Shown here: piece by piece, positions 34,111-41,896 of the stretch
How the letters are laid out: each line of letters starts with the position of its first letter
Numbering within the stretch: the first letter of the stretch is position 1
From: A07HB70 sp964512675
Lineage (GTDB): Archaea; Halobacteriota; Halobacteria; Halobacteriales; Haloferacaceae
Assembly (NCBI GenBank): GCA_964512675.1
Contig: CAZEJR010000011.1
Location: forward strand, 3,876-67,875
Direction of reading: 5' to 3'
DNA: 64,000 nucleotides
The notes under the pieces: model-generated
The model's database searches: none
What the model was told of the DNA's origin: nothing
The model's input: the letters and a program-made list of their open reading frames with translations, nothing else
Position numbers and translations under genes: made by a program

Positions 34111-34792
34111 CCGTCACACGTGCCGTCGCCGGGACGGAGTGCGAACCGTCCGCGTCGGGCCGCCACATCGTAAACCACACGTCGCGATAGGAACCGCCCG
34201 CGCCGACAGGGCAGTTCGTCGCGGCACCGTCTCGCGGCGAGCGGCGACGGCTCCGACGGACGGCTCGACCGACCAGACGTCTACACACCGACGCCGGCTG
34301 CACCACGGCGCTCGTGGCCGGTCTACGGTATCCATGCCCGAGTGTCGCTACTGCGAGGCGTCGCTTGAGGACGAGGACGCACGCCGAACGAGGCGGAACA
34401 CACAGACGACCCCGGGCCGACCGACCGGCCCCCTCGCTCTCGGGCTCGTCGTCGAGTGTGCCCGACCGGCCCGAGTCGCGCGGTCTCGCCGATTCTGTAT
34501 CGCGACACGAGGTTTATCTGCGCCGCGGCAGCCCGCCTCGCTCCGACGCACGTCCTCGACTCGCCCGTCCGCTCCGGCGAGCGCGGGCGACCGGAACCCG
34601 TGGCGACGGCTGTCGCCCGTGTCGGCGTGGCCGGCAGTGTGCTCTCCGGCTCTGCGGACTCGCCGACACGGCCCCCGCGACCGACGGCTGTGCCGCCCCC
34701 CGCGTTCGCCGACCGGAGACCGTGCGCGGCCCGTCCGGTCGTGTTCTGCGTGTAACCGCAAGCCACAATCGGTCGCGACGACGAGTGTAGCC
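34111..34792. other. Gene-poor stretch with a truncated zinc-finger start
   Basis: At 34334 an ATG opens MPECRYCEASLEDEDARRTR. The first 16 residues look like the start of haloarchaeal C2H2-type small proteins, but the second half of the finger (H...H) is missing and the frame becomes Arg/Pro-rich. The rest of the region shows nothing. The frame happens to stay open into the next gene, which gives a misleadingly long ORF. Confidence 0.35.
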
Positions 34793-35812
34793 GTGCAACG
34801 ACGGGCGTATCTCGCGAGTCTCGGCCTGGCCGCGACCGCCGGCTGTGTCGTCGGCGGCTTCGAGACGACGAACTCCCGTGCCCCGCCCGTTCCGGACGAC
34901 CGGCCCGACGGGGTCTATCTCCCGACCCACCAAGAGGGGATGCGAGTCGTCGGGTCCACGCGGGCAGGTGACCTGACCGTCGTCGTCACGTACAGCTACC
35001 CACACCGGTTCTGGACCGTCGAGCGGTCGGACGACGGGTGGACGACGGCCCGGACGAGCGTGACGTCGGACGACGCCGTCCACCTGATGGCCGTACCGTT
35101 CCACGAGCCGACGGGGACGGTCGTGCCGGACGCCGGCCTCTCGACGGCGGTGACCCGCGACGGTTCGCTCGTGAGCCAGGAGGTGGTCTACCCGATGCTC
35201 GCCCAGCGTATGGGTGTTCACTACGGGACGAACGTCCCGCTCCCCGGCAACGGCGACTACGAGGTGATCGTCAGCGTCGGGGGCGTCTCCGCCGAACGGT
35301 ACGGCGCGTTCGAGGGGCTGTTCGGCGATCCCGTGACCGCGACGGACTCGTTCGCCTACCGCGCGGCCGAGCGCGACGAGATCGCGTACGAGCGGTTCGA
35401 CCGGGCCGGCGCCCGCGACGCCGTCCCGCCGGCGTCGATGGCGGCGCTTCCGGACGCCCGCGTTCCGGAGTCGCTCCCCGGTGACCGCCTCGGACGCGGG
35501 TCGCTCGGTGACGCGCGATTCGTCGCTCTCGCTCTCGACGCCGACCGGTTCGCCGGGCCGTATCTCGCCGTCTCCGCGCGTACTCCCTACACCCGACTCC
35601 CGGTCCCCGGGTTCGGCCTGTCCGCGCGTGTCGACGGCGGCGAGACGCGTCTCCGACCGGCGCTCGACCCCGAACTCGGCGCGCACTACGGCGCGTCGCT
35701 CGACCGCCCGCCGACGGACGTCCGCCTCGCCGTCGACGCGCCCGCACAGGTCGCCCGTCACGAGGGGTACGAGACGGCGTTCCTCGAGACGGGACCCGTC
35801 GCGGTCGCCTGA
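34793..35812 (+). CDS. Iron-transport-type lipoprotein (DUF7350-like)
   Basis: A 339-residue exported protein. A Tat-like start RRAYLASLGLAATAGC gives a lipoprotein. Then come DGVYLPTHQEGMRVVGSTRA, LTVVVTYSYPHRFWTVERSD, AQRMGVHYGTNVPLPGNGDY and, near the end, PQVARHEGYETAFLE (here AQVARHEGYETAFLE). These His/Met-containing segments are like haloarchaeal DUF7350 and Tp34/FetP-type periplasmic iron proteins. Metal binding is therefore inferred. It lies directly upstream of a NikR-type metal regulator, which supports a metal role. Confidence 0.68.
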   Translation: MQRRAYLASLGLAATAGCVVGGFETTNSRAPPVPDDRPDGVYLPTHQEGMRVVGSTRAGDLTVVVTYSYPHRFWTVERSDDGWTTARTSVTSDDAVHLMAVPFHEPTGTVVPDAGLSTAVTRDGSLVSQEVVYPMLAQRMGVHYGTNVPLPGNGDYEVIVSVGGVSAERYGAFEGLFGDPVTATDSFAYRAAERDEIAYERFDRAGARDAVPPASMAALPDARVPESLPGDRLGRGSLGDARFVALALDADRFAGPYLAVSARTPYTRLPVPGFGLSARVDGGETRLRPALDPELGAHYGASLDRPPTDVRLAVDAPAQVARHEGYETAFLETGPVAVA

Positions 35813-35817
35813 CCGAT

Positions 35818-35852
35818 ACTAGTCCTCGACAGCTCGCGGCGCCCGAGCTAGT
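35818..35852. promoter_or_regulatory. Imperfect inverted repeat before nikR, candidate operator
   Basis: Left arm actagtcctcg (35818-35828) and right arm cgagctagt (35844-35852) are complementary except for two extra bases in the left arm. The repeat ends two bases before the GTG of the NikR-like gene at 35855. NikR binds long dyads, often at its own or nearby transport genes, so this could be its operator. Binding is not shown. Confidence 0.4.
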
Positions 35853-35854
35853 TC

Positions 35855-36271
35855 GTGACTGTCGTCGGCGTCTCGATGCCGGAGGAACTCCTAGAGCGCA
35901 TCGACGCGTTCGCCGAGAACCACGGCTACACCGGTCGGAGCGAGGTGGTTCGGGAGGCGCGGAACCTCCTCGACGAGTTCGAGGACACGACACTCGAGGG
36001 GAGAGCGCTGATGGGCGTGGTGACGGTGGTGTTCGACTACGAGACGACCACTGTCGAGGAGCGGACGATGCGGCTGCGCCACGACCACGAGGAGACCGTC
36101 GCCTCGAACTTCCACGGACACGTCGGCGACCGGTACTGTATGGAGCTGTTCGTGCTCGAGGGCTCGCTCGAGGAGACCTTCGAGTTCGTCGGCGAGATCC
36201 GCGCGACCCGAGACACACTCACCGTCGACTACTCCGTCTTGCCGGTCGACGGCTTCGGCGCACCGGAATAG
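35855..36271 (+). CDS. nikR: NikR-type ribbon-helix-helix metal regulator
   Basis: A 138-residue regulator. The N-terminal ribbon-helix-helix domain reads VVGVSMPEELLERIDAFAEN and GYTGRSEVVREARNLLDEFE. The C-terminal ACT-like domain has MRLRHDHEETVASNFHGHVG and DRYCMELFVLEG. The spaced His, His-x-His and Cys match the square-planar nickel site of NikR. Haloarchaeal members may sense nickel or another divalent metal. The gene follows the iron-type lipoprotein gene by 42 bases that contain a candidate operator. Confidence 0.82.
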   Translation: MTVVGVSMPEELLERIDAFAENHGYTGRSEVVREARNLLDEFEDTTLEGRALMGVVTVVFDYETTTVEERTMRLRHDHEETVASNFHGHVGDRYCMELFVLEGSLEETFEFVGEIRATRDTLTVDYSVLPVDGFGAPE

Positions 36272-36434
36272 TCGCCCGGTAGTGCCGTCCGGCGCCGACT
36301 CGTCTCCCGGCCCGTCTCTGTCGGTCGAGGCCCAGCGCTGCGTGCGCCCCACGCGCCGTGCCCGTCCGACTCGGCGCGGCCCGAACAGGTGGCGTCGCGA
36401 CACGCGACGTCGGTCTCACACCGGCGGTCACGGG

Positions 36435-37385
36435 TCAGCCGTCGTCGAGGTCGAACGGTCCCACCGCGAGCGTCCGCTTCGCCACCGTGGCGATGCGGAG
36501 GACGTGTGCGAACAGGAGCGCGAACGGCGCCAGCGTGACGGCGACGCCGGCACCGACGACCCAGACGAGCGTCTCGACGCCGAGGAACGTCCCTGTCACG
36601 GTCCCGGGGTCGGCCAGCACGACGACACCGAGCACGGACGTCACGAGCGCGGGGACGGCGGCGTACAGCACCTCGCGCGACAGTTCGATTAGCTCCCACT
36701 GGAAGTAGAGCGTCTTGATGTGTTCGCGCCCCGCGCCGAACAGCGCCAGCGCCTCGAGAGCATCGTCGAGGGCCTCGTCTGCCGCGGGCGAGAGCGTCGC
36801 GCCGCGCTCGCCCCGCAGCCGCCGACCCGCGTGGAGGTGCCGCGAGTAGTCGAACGACAGCGCCGCCCGGAGCGTCTCGAACGTCTGGAACTGTGCGCCG
36901 TCGAGGCGCGCCACGGCGTCCGCCGCGTCGGCGCGTAGCGGTCGGGTGAACTGCTCGGCTGTCGCGTCGTCCTCGCCGACGGCGCCGGCCAGCGTCTCGG
37001 CGCGTGCCGCAGCCGTCTCGACGAGGTGCCGGAGGAAGACTGCCGGGTCGGTCGGTGCCGCCGCCTCGGCTGTCACCCGCGCGGTGTCGCGGCGGACGCT
37101 CGCCGCGCCAGCCAGCCGATCGCGCTGGTCGCCGAGCGGCCCGAGTTCCTGTGAGAGCACCAACTGGTTGATCGTCACGACGAGCGTCACGCCGGTGACG
37201 ACGGCGGTCAGGAGCGCCTGGAACAGCGTCTCGATCGGGTCCGACCGCTCGACGGCGACCCGGAGCGGGACCGGGTCGATGGCGCCGGCGACGACAACCG
37301 CGGCGTACACTGTGCCGAGCACCCCGGCGGCCAGGACCCGCCGGTTCAGGTCGAGGAGCAGCCGGTTCCGTAGGCCACGTGACAC
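36435..37385 (-). CDS. Four-span haloarchaeal membrane protein, unknown
   Basis: A 316-residue protein. Two spans at the N-terminus (VLAAGVLGTVYAAVVVAGAI and FQALLTAVVTGVTLVVTINQ) are followed by LVLSQELGPLGDQRDRLAGA, then a long helical cytoplasmic domain. Two further spans lie at the C-terminus (VLYAAVPALVTSVLGVVVLA and TLVWVVGAGVAVTLAPFALL). I know similar proteins as conserved haloarchaeal hypotheticals. The GTG at 37385 is chosen because an AT-rich tract (37407-37413) lies about 25 bases upstream; a TTG further up is less likely. Confidence 0.7.
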   Translation of the reverse strand: MSRGLRNRLLLDLNRRVLAAGVLGTVYAAVVVAGAIDPVPLRVAVERSDPIETLFQALLTAVVTGVTLVVTINQLVLSQELGPLGDQRDRLAGAASVRRDTARVTAEAAAPTDPAVFLRHLVETAAARAETLAGAVGEDDATAEQFTRPLRADAADAVARLDGAQFQTFETLRAALSFDYSRHLHAGRRLRGERGATLSPAADEALDDALEALALFGAGREHIKTLYFQWELIELSREVLYAAVPALVTSVLGVVVLADPGTVTGTFLGVETLVWVVGAGVAVTLAPFALLFAHVLRIATVAKRTLAVGPFDLDDG

Positions 37386-37459
37386 GTTCGGCGGAGACGC
37401 CGGCGGCAAAAAACCGCTCCGGCCACGGGAGTTATGTCCGCGCCGGGCGGGCCGGAACC
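37386..37459. promoter_or_regulatory. Divergent promoter region
   Basis: Leftward, the tract aaaaaa at 37408-37413 lies ~25 bases before GTG 37385. Rightward, gagttatg (37428-37435) lies ~27 bases before GTG 37460. Both genes therefore appear leaderless, and the two core promoters are only about 20 bases apart. Confidence 0.5.
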
Positions 37460-38755
37460 GTGACCGACTGGATCGGCGAGACGTTCACGAGCGCCGTCGG
37501 CTGGACCCACCTGGAGCGGCTGGTCGACGCCGGGAGCCGGATGGCCGGGAGCACGGACGAGCGCCGCGCCGCCGAGGCGACGCGGGACGCCCTCGCCGCG
37601 GCTGGCGCGCACGACGCGCACCTCTCCGGGTTCGACGTCCACGGCTGGACCCGCGGGTCGTCGGCGGTACGGGCCGACGGCGACCCCGTCGCCCGCGACG
37701 CGGTCGCACTCCCGCGGAGCCCGTCCGGCGAGGCGACCGGGCGGCTGGTCGACGTCGGCCACGGCCTGCCCGAGGACTTCGACCGCGACCTCTCGGGTGC
37801 CGTCGTCATGGCGCGGACGGACGTCCCCGACTGGCAGGACCGGTTCGTCCACCGGCGCGAGAAGTACTGTCGCGCCGTCGAAGCCGGCGCGACGGCGTTC
37901 GTCTTCCGTAACCACGTCCCCGGCTGTCTCGCACCGACCGGCAGCGTCGCGGGGAGAGACGACCCGCTCGGGCCCGTCCCGGCGGTCGGCGTCTCGAAGG
38001 AGGACGGCGCGCGGCTGGCCCGCCGGCACGCGGGCGACCCCGTAGCCGTCGCCGTCGACGCCGACTCCGGACCGGCGACGAGCCAGAACGTCCACGCCGA
38101 CGTCGGCCCCGACACGGACGAGGCGGTCCTCCTGACGAGCCACGTCGACGCCCACGACATCGCCGAGGGCGCGCGCGACAACGGCGCGGGGACGGCGACC
38201 GTCGTCGAGGTCGTCCGGGCGCTGGCGGACCGCGGTGGCCTCGACCGGCGTGTCCACGTCGCCTGTTTCGGCGCGGAGGAGGTCGGACTGGTCGGGTCGA
38301 CCCACGCCGCGTCCGCCCCGCTCGACGACGTCCGCGCCGTCGTCAACCTCGACGGCGTCTGCGGCGCCCGGACGCTCGCGCTCGTCACAAACGGGTTCGA
38401 GGGGTTCGAGGCAGCCGCAGACCGGGTACGCGAGCGGTTCGACCACCCGATCGCCGTCAGCCCGGAGCTGATGCCACACAGCGACCACTGGCCGTACGTC
38501 GCCCGTGGAGTGCCGGGCGTCCACGCCACGAGCGACACCGACGACGCGGGCCGGGGCTGGGGTCACACCCGCGCCGACACGCTGGACAAGCTCGCGCCGC
38601 GGACGCTCCGCGAGCAGGCGGTACTGTTGACCGAACTCGTCGTCGCCGTCGCCGCCGACCCGCCGGCCCGACGGTCGCCGGACGCCGTGGCGGCGCAGGC
38701 CGAGGCGGAGGCCCACGCCGAGGGGATGCGCGTCGCCGGCGACTGGCCGTTCTAG
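37460..38755 (+). CDS. M28-family zinc aminopeptidase
   Basis: A 431-residue metallopeptidase. A PA domain-like insert (about 95-190) precedes the catalytic part. Zinc ligands are visible in order: His and Asp in LLTSHVDAHDIAEGARDNGA (HVD...ARDNGAG), Glu-Glu in FGAEEVGLVGSTHAA, Asp in VVNLDGVCG, and His in WGHTRADTLDKL. Length is typical for M28 enzymes. No signal peptide is seen, so it is probably cytoplasmic. The GTG at 37460 is supported by the TATA-like box 27 bases upstream. Confidence 0.85.
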   Translation: MTDWIGETFTSAVGWTHLERLVDAGSRMAGSTDERRAAEATRDALAAAGAHDAHLSGFDVHGWTRGSSAVRADGDPVARDAVALPRSPSGEATGRLVDVGHGLPEDFDRDLSGAVVMARTDVPDWQDRFVHRREKYCRAVEAGATAFVFRNHVPGCLAPTGSVAGRDDPLGPVPAVGVSKEDGARLARRHAGDPVAVAVDADSGPATSQNVHADVGPDTDEAVLLTSHVDAHDIAEGARDNGAGTATVVEVVRALADRGGLDRRVHVACFGAEEVGLVGSTHAASAPLDDVRAVVNLDGVCGARTLALVTNGFEGFEAAADRVRERFDHPIAVSPELMPHSDHWPYVARGVPGVHATSDTDDAGRGWGHTRADTLDKLAPRTLREQAVLLTELVVAVAADPPARRSPDAVAAQAEAEAHAEGMRVAGDWPF

Positions 38756-38756
38756 C

Positions 38757-39060
38757 GGCTCGCACGCAGCACCGCGCCGTCCCGGGCGTGTCGGCCGCGA
38801 GGCCGTAGACGAACAGGTCACCCGACGGTTCGAAGAACACGTCGGAGGGGAAGACGAGACCGTCGCGCCGGTGAGGCGCATCCCCGTCTCGCCCGTCCGG
38901 TCGGCGTTCAGCTGTCGGATCGCCCGCAGTGACCCCGACGTAGAGCGCGCCGTCGGCTCCGAACGCGAGGGTCTCCGGCACCCGCTCGCCCGGTGCCGTG
39001 ACACCCGTCTCGACCTCCAGCGCGACGCCACGTCAGCCGCCGGTCGGTCACCGACGACCC
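38757..39060 (-). pseudogene. Fragment of an SMP-30/NHL-type beta-propeller
   Basis: On the minus strand: VETGVTAPGERVPETLAFGA, then DGALYVGVTAG. In the next frame AIRQLNADRTGETGMRL follows. Back in the first frame comes FPSDVFFEPSGDLFVYGL. The pieces fit one blade and a half of an SMP-30-like propeller (LAFGPDGALYVG...IRRL.ADRTGETG...FPNDVLFDPSGDLLV). Frameshifts and the missing ends mark it as dead. Confidence 0.6.
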
Positions 39061-39076
39061 CGAGGTCGAGGGCGGC

Positions 39077-39607
39077 TCATGACTGTCCGTCGCGCCCCGT
39101 CTCGACGGGCGCCTCGGCGACGGACACGTCCAGCAGTGCCTCGTCTGCCTCGTCGTCGTAGACGAGGACCTCGCCGGCGACGACGAGGGCGGTGCCGCGC
39201 GTCGGCCCGACGACGACCGGGTCACCGACCGCTATCGACGAGTGCGCGCCGGAGAAGCGGACCAGCGCGCGACAGACCGACGGGTGGTTGACGTTCCGGA
39301 ACGATATCTCGTCGACCGTCACGTCGAGACGGTCGAACGCGTGGGCGAGCGTGAGCGACTCGCCGCCCTCCGGCTCTCCGCCGCCGAGCGCCTCCTTCGC
39401 GGCGGGAGTCGGCTCGTACCCTCCCTGTGGGCCGGTGACTCCCTCGACGAGGCCGAGCGTCCCCAGCACCTGCATGTGGTTGTGGACCGTCCCCGGATGA
39501 CGATCGAGCTCGTCGGCGATCTCCTCTGCGGTCACCAGCGCGTTCGTCCGGCGGTGCCCGTCGACCAGCGTGCCGAGTATCTCGCGCTGACGCGCCGTCA
39601 GATCCAT
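39077..39607 (-). CDS. Winged-helix regulator (Rrf2/TrmB-like, haloarchaeal type)
   Basis: A 176-residue regulator. The N-terminal winged helix reads LTARQREILGTLVDGHRRTN, then ALVTAEEIADELDRHPGTVH, then NHMQVLGTLGLVEGVTGPQG, then GYEPTPAAKEAL. The C-terminal beta domain has VDEISFRNVNHPSVCRALVR and GDPVVVGPTRGTALVVAGEV. This two-part layout is typical of haloarchaeal Rrf2-annotated regulators, although the iron-sulfur Cys triad of true Rrf2 is absent. ATG at 39607. It diverges from the zinc-ribbon gene at 39700; a hairpin lies between them. Confidence 0.75.
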   Translation of the reverse strand: MDLTARQREILGTLVDGHRRTNALVTAEEIADELDRHPGTVHNHMQVLGTLGLVEGVTGPQGGYEPTPAAKEALGGGEPEGGESLTLAHAFDRLDVTVDEISFRNVNHPSVCRALVRFSGAHSSIAVGDPVVVGPTRGTALVVAGEVLVYDDEADEALLDVSVAEAPVETGRDGQS

Positions 39608-39662
39608 CGCGTGTCGACCGTCCGTACCGCGGGCGCCGACATACGCCTTTGGGTCCCCGGCA

Positions 39663-39685
39663 CCGGAGGCCTCAACAGCCTCCGG
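39663..39685. promoter_or_regulatory. 8-base perfect inverted repeat between divergent genes
   Basis: ccggaggc (39663-39670), loop ctcaaca, gcctccgg (39678-39685). It lies 15 bases before the GTG at 39700 and 56 bases before the ATG at 39607. It is a candidate operator for the regulator at 39077, which would control both genes. Confidence 0.45.
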
Positions 39686-39699
39686 CACCGTAGTCGAAC

Positions 39700-40092
39700 G
39701 TGGCGACCGAGACATACCGGTGCCTGCGCTGTCAGGAGCACACCGTCACGCGCGCGTTCGACGTCTCGCACATCTCCGTGACCTGCCCCGTCTGCGGGTC
39801 GTTCGAGCGGCTCGTCAACGAGCGCGTCGTCGAGCGGTTCCGGGGGCTGGAGGAGTCGCCGCCGGAGAGCCTCGACTGGCACCGCCTCGGTCGGCGGGAG
39901 AAGCTGTTCGTCGCCGAGCGCGTCGTCCGTCGGGGCCGCGACCCGAGCGAGTTCACCGTCGAGGGCGTGAGCGACGACGCGGGCGTGACAGCCGGTAGAC
40001 ACGAAGGCCCCGACGACGAGACGGCAGAGAGTGCCGGCGAGGAGCGCGGTGAGACTCCGCCCACGACCGGCGACGAGCCGACACCCGACTGA
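39700..40092 (+). CDS. Zinc-ribbon protein with acidic tail
   Basis: A 130-residue protein. The N-terminal zinc ribbon has YRCLRCQEHTVTRAFDVSHI, then SVTCPVCGSFERLVNERVV. Then come a helical segment (FRGLEESPPESLDWHRLGRR) and a disordered acidic tail rich in Asp, Glu, Gly and Thr. I know similar proteins only as haloarchaeal hypotheticals. The GTG at 39700 is divergent from a winged-helix gene, and the two may be co-regulated through the hairpin between them. Confidence 0.68.
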   Translation: MATETYRCLRCQEHTVTRAFDVSHISVTCPVCGSFERLVNERVVERFRGLEESPPESLDWHRLGRREKLFVAERVVRRGRDPSEFTVEGVSDDAGVTAGRHEGPDDETAESAGEERGETPPTTGDEPTPD

Positions 40093-40140
40093 CCGCCGGG
40101 GTTCGCTGCCGTCTTTACTCGCGGCCCCGTACGTCGATCC

Positions 40141-40761
40141 GTGTCCGACCAGACGATCACGGTGTACTCGGACTACGTCTGCCCGTTTTGCTACCTCGGC
40201 CGGGCGTCGCTCGACCGCTACCGGGCGACGCGCGACGACCCGCTGTGGATCGACTGGCACCCGTTCGACCTCCGTGCACAGAAGCGCCGGCCCGACGGGA
40301 GCATCGACCACTCGGTCGACGACGGGAAAGACGACGACTACTTCGAGCAGGCACGGGCGAACGTCCGTCGTCTCGCCGACGAGTACGACGTCGAGATGAC
40401 CGTCGAGATCGCCCGTGACGTCGACTCCCTGCCCGCACAGGTCGTCTCGTACTCCCTGCGCGAGGGGGCCGACTACGAGACGTGGCTGGCCTTCGACGAG
40501 GCCGTCTTCGACGCGCTCTGGACCGAGGGCACAGACGTCGGCGAGGAGGACCTGCTGGTCGACCTCGCGGCAGAGGCCGGCGCCGATACGGCTGTGGTTC
40601 GGGCGGCGCTAGACGACGAGGCGCTCCGCGAGGAGCTCCGGACGGCGTTCGACGCCGCCCGGCAGGCGGGCGTCACGGGCGTCCCGACGTTCGTCGCCGA
40701 CGGCGACGCGGCCCGCGGCGCGGTGCCGCCCGAGCATCTCGAACGGCTGGCCGAGGGGTAG
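40141..40761 (+). CDS. DsbA-family (FrnE-like) thiol oxidoreductase
   Basis: A 206-residue thioredoxin-fold protein with a helical insertion. The active-site motif is CPFC in YSDYVCPFCYLGRASLDRYR (near residue 15). The cis-Pro loop is in AGVTGVPTFVADG near residue 180. FrnE-like members catalyse disulfide exchange or isomerisation in the cytoplasm; the substrate is unknown. GTG at 40141, with tctttact centred ~26 bases upstream, marks a leaderless gene. Confidence 0.85.
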   Translation: MSDQTITVYSDYVCPFCYLGRASLDRYRATRDDPLWIDWHPFDLRAQKRRPDGSIDHSVDDGKDDDYFEQARANVRRLADEYDVEMTVEIARDVDSLPAQVVSYSLREGADYETWLAFDEAVFDALWTEGTDVGEEDLLVDLAAEAGADTAVVRAALDDEALREELRTAFDAARQAGVTGVPTFVADGDAARGAVPPEHLERLAEG

Positions 40762-40794
40762 CCGACGACCACCGGCCCGGCGGGACGACGCCGC

Positions 40795-41568
40795 TCAGAG
40801 CCCCGCCGTCACCAGCCGAACGCCGACGACCAGGAGGAGACCGAGCACCGCCCGGGTCCGCCAGCGCCCGGGCACCCGGCTCCGGAGCCGCGTCCCGGCG
40901 GCGACGCCGGCGAGCGCCGGCCCCGCCGCCGCCGCGGAGGCGAGCGCGAGCGCGGCGCTCGGGTAGAGCCCGAGGACGGCGGCGGCGCCGACGCGGACGC
41001 CGTTGAGACCGAGAAAGGCGAGCGCGACGACGCCGACGAACGTTCCGTGCGAGAGGTCACAGGACCGGAGGTAGGCGACGAGCTGGACGCCGACGTTCGT
41101 CCCGCCGAACAGCAGTCCCGAGACGAAGCCGACCCCCGCCATCGCGGGGGCCGTCTCGACGAAACACCGCTCCTCGACGGCGCGCCGGCCCGGAAGCGGG
41201 ACGACCCGACCCGCGACGAAGCCGACCGAGAGGACGCCGAGCGCGACCCGGAGCGGGTCTGCCGGCAGGCGACCGAGCGCCGCGAGACCGGCGAGGGTGC
41301 CGACCAGCGCGGCGGCGAGAAGCGGCCAGAACCGTCGCCCACACCGCCGGACCTCGGCGGCGGAGAGCTCCCGGACGAGCGAGCCGTTGACCGCCACGAC
41401 CGGGAGGATGACGAACACCACCGCCGTCGCCGGGTCGACGAGCGCCGCGAGCGTCGTCGTCGCGACGAGGGCGAAGCCGAACCCGGCGACGCCGTTGACC
41501 GCGCCCGCGGCGGCGACGACGCCGACGAGGACGAGCAGGCCCGTCGGTCCGACCGCGTCGAGCACCAC
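40795..41568 (-). CDS. TauE/SafE-family anion exporter
   Basis: A 257-residue membrane protein with about eight spans. The N-terminal repeat has NGVAGFGFALVATTTLAALV and the second half has VSGLLFGGTNVGVQLVAYLR. These are the two Gly-rich repeats of the sulfite exporter TauE/SafE family. The family moves sulfite, sulfoacetate or other organic anions; the substrate is unknown. The GTG at 41568 has aaaaagg (41594-41600) about 28 bases upstream. Confidence 0.8.
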   Translation of the reverse strand: MVLDAVGPTGLLVLVGVVAAAGAVNGVAGFGFALVATTTLAALVDPATAVVFVILPVVAVNGSLVRELSAAEVRRCGRRFWPLLAAALVGTLAGLAALGRLPADPLRVALGVLSVGFVAGRVVPLPGRRAVEERCFVETAPAMAGVGFVSGLLFGGTNVGVQLVAYLRSCDLSHGTFVGVVALAFLGLNGVRVGAAAVLGLYPSAALALASAAAAGPALAGVAAGTRLRSRVPGRWRTRAVLGLLLVVGVRLVTAGL

Positions 41569-41896
41569 TGCTCGTCGTTTCGAGCGCGGGTCAAAAAGGA
41601 TGCTGTGACGGTCCGCGCGGTCGCGTCTGGCCGGCGTCTCAGTCGTCGCCCGCGCGCTCGGCTACTTGCCCGTCGCGACGAGCGCCGGCCTGCTCTGGTA
41701 GCTGCGTGCGTTCGCCCGACGGCTGCTCGCGGCGCCGTGCCGTGACCGCGTCCGACACCCCACCGTCGGCGTCGGGGCCGCCGGCGTGTTCCTGTTCGCG
41801 ACGGTGACCGACATCCGTCGGCAGGGCGGCGAGGTCGAGCGGACGTGCGACGAGACGACCTGGCGGGCGACACCACCGAGACCCGCACCACAGACG
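41569..41896. other. Stretch with a possible decayed membrane protein
   Basis: One plus-strand frame reads GYLPVATSAGLLW, then a TAG, then LRAFARRLLAAPCRDRVRHP and GVGAAGVFLFATVTDIRR. The two hydrophobic patches on either side of the stop suggest an old membrane protein C-terminus. No family could be assigned. Confidence 0.25.

Noticed and set aside
33995..35812. An apparent 605-residue fusion protein ending in the iron-type lipoprotein
   Set aside because: The lipoprotein has its own signal peptide at 34793. The upstream part is an accidental open frame with no acidic bias.
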